Assembly: GCA_947476295.1 (NCBI GenBank)
Contig: CANJQC010000045.1
Location: forward strand, 1-38,261
Length of the DNA stretch: 38,261 bases
DNA from: Planctomycetaceae bacterium
GTDB taxonomy: Bacteria; Planctomycetota; Planctomycetia; Planctomycetales; Planctomycetaceae
Direction: 5' to 3'
Shown: positions 25,775-33,703 of the stretch, piece after piece
Position numbering within the stretch: the first letter of the stretch is position 1
Layout of the letters: every line of letters begins with the position of its first letter
Position numbers and translations under genes: made by a program
Notes under the pieces: model-generated
Databases searched by the model: none
The model's input: the letters and a program-made list of their open reading frames with translations, nothing else
Told to the model about the DNA's origin: nothing

Positions 25775-26614
25775 ATGTCGTACAGCCAACTCTTCGAACA
25801 CGATCAGCAGTTCATGCGTCTGGTCCGTCGCGAAACGGACGTTGATCTTGTCACAGCCGCGCTTGAAATCGCCCGAGACGGACAAACAGACCTGACATTT
25901 GAACCCACGCGACTCCGTCTGCAGCGTTCTGTCGCGCGGCTGACTCATCCGGTCACGCAGGCCGGTTCCGACGTGGAAGAATTAAAACTGCTCGTCCGAC
26001 ACATGACGGAAGAATTGAATCTTCGTGGCGATGAAGATTGTTTTTCTGACCCCGACGCCAGCTACCTCAATCGAGTGCTGGAAACCGGCCGCGGCATTCC
26101 TATTTCTTTGTCGCTCGTCTATCTGAACGTGGCCAACGAATTGGGAATTCCACTCGAACCCATTGCCGCTCCTTCGCATTTTCTGACGCGGCTACAGACG
26201 GATACTGGAAATTTGTATGTCGATGCGTTCGACAGTGGTCGCATCATGGACGAGGCGGAATGTCTTGAATGGCTGCACGGAATCACGGAGCTGCCCATCG
26301 CTGAGATTCGTCGATCCTTCAAGCCGGTGGATGAGCGAACAATTATGATTCGCATGTTGAATAACCTCAAAGGTTTGTTCGGCAATCGCGAAATGTGGGT
26401 CTCCGCATGGCGCGTTCAGTGCCGCCTGTCGATGCTGGTTCCCGGATCCTATCGCGAGCGCCGCGACCATGCCATTTTGACTCTGCGCGCCGGTCGCCCC
26501 GGCGAAGCCATGGACCTGCTGCAAAATTGCCTGAACGTCTGCCCTGTTGACGAACGCCCCGTCCTCAATCAGCATCTGATACAGGCCAGACGTGAAGCAC
26601 CGAACTGCAATTGA
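25775..26614 (+). CDS. SirB1-family protein (transglutaminase-like with TPR)
   Basis: A 279-residue protein of the SirB1/YchA family. The open frame runs back to 25565 through hairpin repeats, so the ATG at 25775 (MSYSQLFEHDQQFMR) is chosen. The family core is YLNRVLETGRGIPISLSLVY, followed by ELGIPLEPIAAPSHFLTRLQ and YVDAFDSGRIMDEAECLEWL, a transglutaminase-like fold in which the usual catalytic cysteine is replaced. The C-terminal third (RVQCRLSMLVPGSYRERRDH to AMDLLQNCLNVCP) is a short TPR-like region. Function in bacteria is not established. It is monocistronic. Confidence 0.88.
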   Translation: MSYSQLFEHDQQFMRLVRRETDVDLVTAALEIARDGQTDLTFEPTRLRLQRSVARLTHPVTQAGSDVEELKLLVRHMTEELNLRGDEDCFSDPDASYLNRVLETGRGIPISLSLVYLNVANELGIPLEPIAAPSHFLTRLQTDTGNLYVDAFDSGRIMDEAECLEWLHGITELPIAEIRRSFKPVDERTIMIRMLNNLKGLFGNREMWVSAWRVQCRLSMLVPGSYRERRDHAILTLRAGRPGEAMDLLQNCLNVCPVDERPVLNQHLIQARREAPNCN

Positions 26615-26799
26615 TTCCGGGTTGCGGTGCGCAGCACTTTGGACGCCATCTTCCAGAAATACGATTGTCGTCATCACTCCACTTTTCAGGTCGTCAACTT
26701 TGGCTGCCTTCCAACGATCGATAAATCGCCAGCGTCTACGGAGATGCAGCCTTCGGTCGCATAAACTATTAAGTCCCCGGATAATTCGCGGTGAGTCCA

Positions 26800-27000
26800 A
26801 TGAGCGACGTTGAAGAAGTTGAATCGCGTGTTCGCAACCTTTCTCAAAACGCGCTCGCGCAATTCCGAGAGTGGTTTCATGAGTTCGAGAACGAACACTG
26901 GGATCAACAAATTCAGGCAGACTTCAATGCCGGAAAGTTTAAGGAGATCATTGCTACGGCGCGAGAAGAGTTCGCCCAGGGAAAGGCTCGGGAGATTTGA
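26800..27000 (+). CDS. Antitoxin-like small protein
   Basis: A 66-residue acidic protein: MSDVEEVESRVRNLSQNALA, then QFREWFHEFENEHWDQQIQA and DFNAGKFKEIIATAREEFAQ. The pattern 'E-x2-I/V-x2-LS..ELAxFRxWFxEFDaexWDxQIexDaxAGKLdxLaxEA..dfraGk' is that of antitoxins encoded directly upstream of RelE/ParE-like toxins. A GGTGAG stretch lies upstream of the ATG; the GTG at 26791 is a possible alternative start. Immediately downstream is a broken toxin frame whose remnant matches the expected partner. The antitoxin itself looks intact. Confidence 0.75.
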   Translation: MSDVEEVESRVRNLSQNALAQFREWFHEFENEHWDQQIQADFNAGKFKEIIATAREEFAQGKAREI

Positions 27001-27165
27001 AGCATTACACCTCCTCGCCATCCGTCTCTGCATCTCAAACGTATCGAGGAACTTTGGTCGGTGCGAAACGGTTTGCACACTCGGGCCATCGGTATCGATG
27101 CGACGGACGGGATTCAATGGATCTGGATTGGAAGCCATGCCGAATACGATAAGTTCATGGCCTGA
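26997..27165 (+). pseudogene. RelE/ParE-like toxin remnant
   Basis: The start (TTG AAG CAT TAC ACC, read MKHYT) overlaps the antitoxin stop codon, as in intact pairs. After five or so residues the frame breaks. From about 27013 another frame carries the toxin C-terminus: PRHPSLHLKRIEELWSVRNG, then LHTRAIGIDATDGIQWIWIG and SHAEYDKFMA ending at TGA 27163-27165. The family middle segment of roughly 25-30 residues (two helices) is absent, so an internal deletion with frameshift has removed it. The remaining beta core alone is unlikely to be toxic. Confidence 0.7.
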
Positions 27166-27868
27166 CCGACTGATCCACACCTGCTGGCCGACCGAGCATG
27201 GACATTGCCGAGAAATTTGGAATGCGGCCGCTCGACGCCGCTTCCGATTTTAATGCAGTCAGCCTGCATTCGGCATTCGGTGCATCAGCAACGAAAAAGC
27301 AACTCCGCCGCAAGCCAAAGCTGTATCGAGCCACAGCACTCCAAATTTGCCTCGGCACGCTGCGTGAGTAATTCGTCCAAGCCATTGCGCCTGCTGGCCG
27401 AGCGACGCCGCACTCGCCAATCATGGTGCTCGATTCCAAAATCCCGCAGCAGGCTGCGTGTACAAAAGCGGCAGCAGGCTGCCGCAGTCCAAAGCCTTCG
27501 ACCTTCTTCCGGAAATACGGTCGCCGGCCTCATGCCACTTTCCAATTCTCCATCTCTGGCTGGCCCCGACAAAGAGTCATTGGTGGAATGTTCGGTTGGT
27601 AATCTTCGCAAATGCTTGCGAATTCGATATTGAGGTCACGAAAAAGCTGTGCGTGGCCCAACGACATCTCGCTTCTCTTCCAAAACGACTGGAGTGATTC
27701 ACTGATGTTTTCGCGAGCAATTACACCATCACGATGCGCAACGAAATCGGTGAGGGCCGAGATGTTCCAAGGCGCAACCATGCTCACTTGTTAAGACCTT
27801 TCCACGTCGCAGTATGCCCTGACTTTCCACTGCGCATGTCATTTCGCACGCCGATCAATTCCGAAGTC
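27166..27868. other. Gene-poor region between toxin remnant and helicase gene
   Basis: About 700 bases with no gene I can support. It contains a pair of hairpins (27445-27458 and 27468-27485). A minus-strand frame of 85 codons at 27530-27787 (with SLQSFWKRSEMSLGHAQLFR) has some protein-like character but no family match. A plus-strand frame from 27199 (MDIAEKFGMRPLDAASD, 57 codons) is likewise unconvincing. The region may be decayed accessory DNA next to the defence operon. Confidence 0.4.
27445..27485. repeat. Two adjacent hairpins sharing GCAGCAGGCTGC
   Basis: CGCAGCAGGCTGCG (27445-27458) and GCGGCAGCAGGCTGCCGC (27468-27485) are perfect palindromes with a two-base loop, ten bases apart. 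The second is followed by AGTCCAAA. They are of the same general style as the pair upstream of rimO. Confidence 0.6.
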
Positions 27869-30800
27869 TCAATGGGTGCCTCTGATGTTAACGTCGCGGT
27901 GCTCCGCCAGCAATTTGGCCAATGATAAACCGCCTGGAAATCCACAACGGCCTTGCCACAAGGCGTTATTAACTCCTGCCCACGATTCGTCTGTCCCCTC
28001 TACCCGTCCAGATTTTGCCTTTAGCCACTCACCAGTCAACATCCAGTGTGCGTCGGCCCACCCCAGAATCTGCGGCACGGTCAGGATTGAAAGATCTTTA
28101 TGATTCTTCACACCTCGGTGCTCCGACAGCAATTTCGCCAACGAACGACCACTCTGAAGGCCACGTCCGCCACGGCTCAGCGCGGTATCCACCCGTTGCC
28201 ACGTTTCATTTGAATTTGCTACCGCACCAGATCCCAGATTCGGCCACCTCCCAGTTGCGGTTTTGTGCTGATCTGCCCATGCCAAAATCTCGGGCACAGA
28301 AAGTGTGGGGAGATCCTGTACGTTTCGCACTCCACGATGCGCAGCGAGCAATTTTGCCAACGACGTGTCACCAGGAAGACCGCGACCTGCGTTACTTAGT
28401 GCATCATCAACTCGCTGCCAAGTTTCTTCAGTGCCGGTCACCTGCCCAGATTTCTTGGTCGGCCACTGACTGGTTATCGCGTTGTATACATCGGCCCAAT
28501 CCAAAATCTGCTCAATGGATAGTTGCGGCAGATCCTTGATGTTTCGAACTCCGCAGTGTTCTGCTAGCAATTTCGCCAGCGACGAGCCTCTCAAAAGCCG
28601 CCGAGTGCCCCGGTTGAGCGCAAAATGGATCCCCGACCACGTTTCGTCCGTCCCGCTCACATTGCCGGAATACTGATTCGGCCAAGTACCGTTCGCGGCA
28701 TTGTGCGACACTGCCCAAAATACGATCTGCCTAATGCTGAGCGGCAATAACCCGTGCATGTTTCGCACACCGCGATACTTGGCCAACAATTTGGCCAGCG
28801 TCAAACCTTTACTAAGACCACGATTACCTCGATGAAGCGCAGAATCGATTCCCACCCATGTTTCGTCCGTACCTTTCACTCGCCCAGATTTCTGGTTTGG
28901 CCATTCACCCGAGCTTTTTATGTGGACGTCTGCCCAGGCCAAGATCTGCAAAACCGTCAGCGGCGGAAGGTCCTTCTTGTTTCGAACGGCGCGCGACTCA
29001 GCGAGCAATTTTGCTAGTGACGATCCACCTGTCAGCCCACGTCCTCCTTTCCACAGGGCTGAGTTTATTCCAAGCCATGTTTCGTCGCTGCCCATCACTT
29101 GGCCAGCGTTTTGCTTCGGCCAGTGACCAGTCGCCGCTTTATGCTCGTCAGCCCACACCAGAATATGCTCGATTGTCAGCGGTGGCTTGTCCGTCGTCTG
29201 TTCAACCGTACGCACGTAGAACGCCTGCTCGAAGTCACGCAGCAGCAGGCGAGGAACATCCAGTTTGATGTTATCCGGCAGACTGATTCGGCCGCCGGAT
29301 TTCGACCGCTTCCCCAACGACAGGCGCAGTTGGTCGAGTTCATCTGCCAGGCGGCGGTCGTGGGCTCGCAAAGCCTTGAGGACTTGCCAGACTGGCTCGA
29401 AGGCCGACTGCGAGAGGACGTGGTCGGCGTCTTCGGTCTCGTCGATGAAGACAGGGATCACGATCGTGCCGATTTGCTTGCCTTCGGCTTTGCGGATCAC
29501 TCGGCCGACCGCCTGAATGATATCGACCATTGAGCGTTTCGGGTCAATGAACGCCACGCCGTCGAGCACCGGGACATCGACGCCTTCGCCAAGGCAGGCG
29601 CAGTTGGAGAGGATGCCGCGCGTGTCGTCCGGCAGGTTGCCTAATCCTTTCAGCAATGTGGCTCGCTGGCCGGCGGGTGTGTGGCCGGAGATGTGTTTCG
29701 TCCAAAGTTTTCCCGTCGGCCGCGCTGACCGTGTCAGATTTGGGATGACTCCCGGCAGGGAATCTGGCAGCGTTGGATCGACGAAGCGCGCGGCTTTCGC
29801 GACTGACGAATGAAACGTGATGAGTTTTCGTAAATCATATTTCTTCATCGCTTTGGCGAGGCCGATCTGCGCGGCCAACGTCCGGGCGTCGGTGCTGAGG
29901 CCGTCGGGCGTTTGGACAAGGCGAACTTCCTCAGCCCATGCTTTGGCTTCGCGGTCGGTGACGCCGATCACGACGACTTGATAATCAGTCAGCAATGGCG
30001 GGTTCGCACTGATGGCTTGATGAAAGGTAAGGACGTGGAACTCGGGGCCGAAGACATGCACGTCATCCATTGAGACCAATTGGAAAGATTCAGATTCCAG
30101 TTCCGCCGCACGGCGCTTGACGTGCTCCTTGAAGTAGCGCGGTGTGGCGGTCATGAACAGCCGCTTGCGGGCTCTGATCTTTTTGTTATCCAGCACGGTC
30201 GCGAATAATTCCTCGGCGTTGCCGGCCAGACGGTGGGCTTCGTCGCAGATCACCAGATCGAATTTCTTTATTTTGCCGACCTGCGCGGCCGCGATTCGGT
30301 CGGATGACTGGTACGTGGAAAACACGACGGCCGGGCGTTTTCGACGTTGATCGAGGAACTTCCGGATCTCCGCAGGATCAGTCGTAACCTTCACGCCGAG
30401 ATCGGCCGTCGATTGAATCGCGGTGTCGGCCTTGCTCTGCACGACGGACTCGTCAGAACAGACGACAAGCGTGTCGAAGTCTTCCATCGAGTGACGGCCC
30501 CATTCGGCAAGGTTCTGCTGGACCAGTGAAAGCGAGGGGACGAGTACCAGCGTGAGCGAACTCTGCAACCGTTCGGCAATCCACAGTGCAGTGAGCGTCT
30601 TACCCGTGCCGCACGCCATGATCAGTCGGCCTCGGTCATGGTCTCGCAGCCCTTTGACGACGGATTTGATCGCAGTGGCTTGATGAGGTCGTGCGATCCA
30701 CCGATCCAGCGGCGCGGCTGTGTCTCCGATCTGAACCGGCCATTCAACTTCTTCCGTCAGGAAATGACCACGCAGCACCAGTCCGACCGGTTTCTCTTGT

Positions 30801-31225
30801 CCGTGCAGCGTCCGACGAGCCGTGGTTCCAATGTCGTCCGTCGTCGCCATGAGCAGTCGATACGCGAACTGCGGACGGTTTGACTCGGACAGGAACGAGT
30901 CGATTTCTCGCTTGGGGATCGCTCGGTCGGGATGATCGGCCTTGGCCTGAATCGCCCACAATTCTCCCGTCCGTGTGCGCGCGACGATGTCGATTCCCGC
31001 ATCCGTGCCCCACCGGTCCGGCCAATTCTTCCAAAGCCAGACCCTGTCAAACTGGCCCCGATACCGAGGAGCATTTTCGAGGAACCATTTGCACAGCCAC
31101 TCGAAGTCGCCTCCAAACGTCGTGCCTTCGGCATCACGGCGGATCTTCGCTTCGATGTATTCGAATGTGCCTTTCGTCAAAGTGGGCTCAGTTGTGATCC
31201 TGATTGGCATGTTCGTGTTTATCAT
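27869..31225 (-). CDS. Mrr-type nuclease-SF2 helicase with six 73-residue C-terminal repeats
   Basis: An 1118-residue protein. Residues about 20-150 form an Mrr-like PD-(D/E)XK nuclease: WGTDAGIDIVART with D79, then AIQAKA with Q93/K95. Residues 175-600 are an SF2 helicase: Walker A MACGTGKT (203-210), DEAH (328-331), MTATP (358-362), and motifs V/VI (ACLGEGVDVP; QAVGRVIRKAEG with R575 and R578). Nuclease plus this helicase resembles the front of COG4889/type ISP restriction proteins, but no methyltransferase follows. From residue 680 to 1117 are six repeats of exactly 73 residues, consensus ILAWADxHxxxTGxWPNxxS then ETWxGIDxALxRGGRGLxGG then SLAKLLAEHRGVRN. Start 31225 or Met 6 (31210). It is the last gene of a three-gene operon, 51 bases after the HEPN gene. 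Confidence 0.9.
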   Translation of the reverse strand: MINTNMPIRITTEPTLTKGTFEYIEAKIRRDAEGTTFGGDFEWLCKWFLENAPRYRGQFDRVWLWKNWPDRWGTDAGIDIVARTRTGELWAIQAKADHPDRAIPKREIDSFLSESNRPQFAYRLLMATTDDIGTTARRTLHGQEKPVGLVLRGHFLTEEVEWPVQIGDTAAPLDRWIARPHQATAIKSVVKGLRDHDRGRLIMACGTGKTLTALWIAERLQSSLTLVLVPSLSLVQQNLAEWGRHSMEDFDTLVVCSDESVVQSKADTAIQSTADLGVKVTTDPAEIRKFLDQRRKRPAVVFSTYQSSDRIAAAQVGKIKKFDLVICDEAHRLAGNAEELFATVLDNKKIRARKRLFMTATPRYFKEHVKRRAAELESESFQLVSMDDVHVFGPEFHVLTFHQAISANPPLLTDYQVVVIGVTDREAKAWAEEVRLVQTPDGLSTDARTLAAQIGLAKAMKKYDLRKLITFHSSVAKAARFVDPTLPDSLPGVIPNLTRSARPTGKLWTKHISGHTPAGQRATLLKGLGNLPDDTRGILSNCACLGEGVDVPVLDGVAFIDPKRSMVDIIQAVGRVIRKAEGKQIGTIVIPVFIDETEDADHVLSQSAFEPVWQVLKALRAHDRRLADELDQLRLSLGKRSKSGGRISLPDNIKLDVPRLLLRDFEQAFYVRTVEQTTDKPPLTIEHILVWADEHKAATGHWPKQNAGQVMGSDETWLGINSALWKGGRGLTGGSSLAKLLAESRAVRNKKDLPPLTVLQILAWADVHIKSSGEWPNQKSGRVKGTDETWVGIDSALHRGNRGLSKGLTLAKLLAKYRGVRNMHGLLPLSIRQIVFWAVSHNAANGTWPNQYSGNVSGTDETWSGIHFALNRGTRRLLRGSSLAKLLAEHCGVRNIKDLPQLSIEQILDWADVYNAITSQWPTKKSGQVTGTEETWQRVDDALSNAGRGLPGDTSLAKLLAAHRGVRNVQDLPTLSVPEILAWADQHKTATGRWPNLGSGAVANSNETWQRVDTALSRGGRGLQSGRSLAKLLSEHRGVKNHKDLSILTVPQILGWADAHWMLTGEWLKAKSGRVEGTDESWAGVNNALWQGRCGFPGGLSLAKLLAEHRDVNIRGTH
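27875..29188 (-). repeat. Six tandem 219-bp coding repeats
   Basis: The 3' third of the helicase gene is six tandem units of 219 bp (residues 680, 753, 826, 899, 972 and 1045 begin the units) with no insertion or deletion between units. DNA copies have diverged, while protein landmarks (W, ETW, AL, SLAKLL) are kept, so the array is old and under selection. The unit is predicted to be mainly helical. Confidence 0.85.
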
Positions 31226-31276
31226 CCTGTGACAGATGGTTCTATCGACTCTCGTTCTTTATCGCCCGCTGAGTCG

Positions 31277-31741
31277 TTACGACTTGGTATTTGGAATGAG
31301 ATCAGGATGTTGCTGTTTGAGCCATTCCAGAACGTCCAATCGCAGTTGTTTCGCAAAAGCCAGGAGCTCCCGAGCGTCTTGCTCTGTAGCGATGCCAGCC
31401 ATGTCATATTCGACGGAGTTGCGTTTGATACGGCAGGCATCGAGATATGCAGCGTCCTCATTTCGCTTGTCGCCCAAAATCAGCGGAAGTGCAGCCAGCG
31501 TGCGAAAGTGCTGGAGATTTTTTTCGGGACGATAGCCCGAGGCATGCAGAAGAATCGTGCAGAGCTTCAACGCTGAATTGTAGGCAATGCCGAATTGCCA
31601 GTCGATGGATATGTCGCTTTGAGCATCAGCAAGATCACGCTCAACGATCGACAACAGCCCCGCGATTTCCTGAGGACTCGTTTGATGAGGACGTATCCAA
31701 CCGTGTTTCTCCCAGAGCTTCAAGGTTATGTATGTCTCCAA
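31277..31741 (-). CDS. HEPN-like protein, partner of the nucleotidyltransferase
   Basis: A 154-residue helical protein: TSPQEIAGLLSIVERDLADA, IDWQFGIAYNSALKLCTILL, then ACRIKRNSVEYD. This is the pattern of HEPN-domain proteins encoded beside minimal nucleotidyltransferases. The canonical RNase motif R-x4-6-H is altered: R107-N108 is followed by SVEY, so tyrosine replaces the histidine, as in one HEPN subgroup. Start codon is TTG (31741 or 31723); no ATG is available before the conserved part. The gene overlaps the upstream nucleotidyltransferase gene by up to 101 bases. The likely role is a toxin or RNase regulated by its partner, but activity cannot be assumed. Confidence 0.78.
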   Translation of the reverse strand: METYITLKLWEKHGWIRPHQTSPQEIAGLLSIVERDLADAQSDISIDWQFGIAYNSALKLCTILLHASGYRPEKNLQHFRTLAALPLILGDKRNEDAAYLDACRIKRNSVEYDMAGIATEQDARELLAFAKQLRLDVLEWLKQQHPDLIPNTKS

Positions 31742-32291
31742 TCACAAAAAGCTGCGGAGCGGCGAGTACTGTCGTGACAAAATGATCCTCGGATTTTCTG
31801 CGGCGGTCAAACTCGATTGGAGTTAATACGTGGGGATTGAGTTCCCGGCCCAAAGTCGATGAGACCCCGGCCAACCTTGTGGCGATCTGGCGGAACGTCA
31901 CCGTTCCAATCAACATCAAGTCGATATCGCTGTTCGGGGTCTCGACACCACTGGCGATAGAACCGAAAACAAACGCAACCTGAATGCCGTCGTGACCAAG
32001 AGCATCCCGCAACAACTCCACTAACCCGATGGTCTTCAGCACAAGGTTGTGAATCTCAGGGTACAGCGGATGCCGCACATTTGCGCGATAGTACGTCCGG
32101 TTCCCGCTCCGACGACCCTGGACCAAGCCAAGCTGCACAAGGTTCTTCAGTTCCTGCCGCACTGTGGACAAGGCAAACCCTGACTGACGCTCAAGTTCCC
32201 TTACATGCAGTTCCAGGATATTGATTCCGAACAACAGGCGGAACAACTCAGCTTTGATGCCCGATGAAAATAGGAGAGCAAGCGTGTTCAT
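31641..32291 (-). CDS. Winged-helix protein fused to minimal nucleotidyltransferase (MNT)
   Basis: A 216-residue protein. Residues about 1-75 form a winged helix-turn-helix (IKAELFRLLFG, LHVRELERQSGFALSTVRQE, LKNLVQLGLVQGRRSGNRTY). Residues about 95-180 are a DNA polymerase beta-like minimal nucleotidyltransferase: AFVFGSIASGVETPNSDIDL, with G110/S111 and metal-binding D122 and D124. Such proteins act as antitoxins of HEPN toxins, in some cases by AMPylating them; the HTH suggests autoregulation. The last 30 residues after GDIHNLEAL are polar and lie in the overlap with the HEPN gene. First gene of the operon with HEPN and nuclease-helicase. Confidence 0.85.
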   Translation of the reverse strand: MNTLALLFSSGIKAELFRLLFGINILELHVRELERQSGFALSTVRQELKNLVQLGLVQGRRSGNRTYYRANVRHPLYPEIHNLVLKTIGLVELLRDALGHDGIQVAFVFGSIASGVETPNSDIDLMLIGTVTFRQIATRLAGVSSTLGRELNPHVLTPIEFDRRRKSEDHFVTTVLAAPQLFVIGDIHNLEALGETRLDTSSSNESSGNRGAVVDR

Positions 32292-32299
32292 ATTGAACT

Positions 32300-32328
32300 G
32301 TTATACAGCACGATTGAGCGGTTTGAAA
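32300..32328 (-). promoter_or_regulatory. Possible promoter of the MNT-HEPN-helicase operon
   Basis: On the minus strand, TTTCAA (32328-32323) and TATAAC (32305-32300) are 17 bases apart. The -10 box lies only eight bases before the ATG, so the message would be almost leaderless. The -10 is centred on CTGT-ATA-ACAG, an inverted repeat that could be an operator for the encoded winged helix. No other operator-like sequence is evident. Confidence 0.3.
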
Positions 32329-32466
32329 GCGCAATCTTATGCAAACTCGAGGAGTCACCGAGATCCTAAGTCGTCTCTCTGCCGCCATATTTCCGAAATG
32401 CGTCCATCGAATGAGGTCTACAGAAATCGGTGCCCACAAAATGAAACAACAAACGACTTCAGACCC

Positions 32467-33696
32467 TCAACCAAGTTCCTTCAATGGCCCGACGCCTACG
32501 GTGGTGGTCATGGCGATCGGGAAGCGGTCGAGAACTTCACGGATATCCTTCAGCGTGAGGCTGCGAATGGTCTGCAGGTCGGCAGCGATTGAACGGTATT
32601 CGTGGCGGTACATCCAGTTGCCTCCGAGTGACGACAACCGCCCCATCGGACGTTCACCACGCAGCACAATTCGGGACGCGACCTTGTTGCGAGCCTGTTC
32701 CAGTTCGTCAGCGTTGATGCTGTTTGCGTTGACTTCATCGAACACTTGTTTGCAGCGGGCCAGATTCTCTGCAATGTCTTCTGGTGAACACGCAAGATAA
32801 CTCATCCACGCTCCAGCTCCGTCGTACTCACTGTAGCCAAGATCCGCAGATTCCGCATGGCCGGGATCGACAAGTTCCCAGAACAACCGGCTGCCGGAAT
32901 CGTCACCAACGACGACTGACAGCAGTTCCGCAGCAAATCGTAACGGGTTGTCAGATTTGGGGCCTAGGCCCATCTGCATGATATGTTGCTGCACGCTGCT
33001 GTCGCGGACCACGGTTCGAACGGACGGTTGAGTCATCACTTCCGGCAACGCGCGGACGGCGTCTCCTTTGGGAATTCGACTGCAATACTTTTCAGCGAGA
33101 GTCACGATGTCTTCGAAGCGACAATTGCCCGCGACTGCCAATGTGATATTGCCCGTGTGATAACGGTGACGATGATAATTTCGCATCTGTTCGGCGGTGA
33201 GTGCCGTGATGCTGGCACTGGTTCCGAGGATGCTCTGCCCCAGCGGGTGTCCGGCAAAGTGCGTGGACATGATATGGTCGTAGCAGATGAACGAAGGCTG
33301 ATCTTCGTACATACTGATTTCTTCGAGGATTACATTCTTTTCCATCTCAAAATCTTCGACGCGCAGCGCTGGCTGCATGAGCGATGACAGCAGCTCCATC
33401 GCTCGTTCCAGGTATTCCGGCAGCACGGCGGCGTAATACATGGTGACTTCTTCGCTGGTCGAAGCGTTGTACTTCGCTCCGATTTCGTCGAACACACGAT
33501 TGATGTCGTCCGCAGAAAATTTATCGTCGCCCTTGAACGCCATGTGCTCCAGAAAATGGCTCACGCCGGACACATCCGGCGTTTCATCGCGAGATCCGGA
33601 ACGCACAAAAAATCCGGCGGCGACGCTATGCACCGATGGATTCGTCTCAACGATCAATGTCAGGCCGTTGGAGAGAGTTGTTTGTTGAAAATTCAT
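32467..33696 (-). CDS. M16-family zinc peptidase (catalytic type)
   Basis: A pitrilysin/mitochondrial-processing-peptidase-like protein of 409 residues. The start ATG at 33696 (MNFQQTTLSNGLTLIVE) is chosen; upstream frame to 33774 crosses a short direct repeat. The inverted zinc motif is HFLEH (H47, E50, H51), and the third ligand is one of the pair at EE125-126 in VILEEISMYE. It carries the C-terminal M16 half (RTVVRDSSVQQHIMQMGLGP, LLSVVVGDDSGSRLFWELVD). It has no signal peptide. The downstream-strand neighbour is a second M16 protein lacking the zinc motif, suggesting a heteromeric enzyme. Confidence 0.93.
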   Translation of the reverse strand: MNFQQTTLSNGLTLIVETNPSVHSVAAGFFVRSGSRDETPDVSGVSHFLEHMAFKGDDKFSADDINRVFDEIGAKYNASTSEEVTMYYAAVLPEYLERAMELLSSLMQPALRVEDFEMEKNVILEEISMYEDQPSFICYDHIMSTHFAGHPLGQSILGTSASITALTAEQMRNYHRHRYHTGNITLAVAGNCRFEDIVTLAEKYCSRIPKGDAVRALPEVMTQPSVRTVVRDSSVQQHIMQMGLGPKSDNPLRFAAELLSVVVGDDSGSRLFWELVDPGHAESADLGYSEYDGAGAWMSYLACSPEDIAENLARCKQVFDEVNANSINADELEQARNKVASRIVLRGERPMGRLSSLGGNWMYRHEYRSIAADLQTIRSLTLKDIREVLDRFPIAMTTTVGVGPLKELG

Positions 33697-33703
33697 AGTG
33701 AAG

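Noticed and set aside
27530-27787. Minus-strand 85-codon frame
   Set aside because: Some protein-like segments, but no family match, no ribosome binding site and a decayed setting; not enough to call a gene.
28000-29200. Several plus-strand open frames opposite the helicase repeats
   Set aside because: They mirror the 219-bp coding periodicity of the minus-strand gene and carry no domain of their own.
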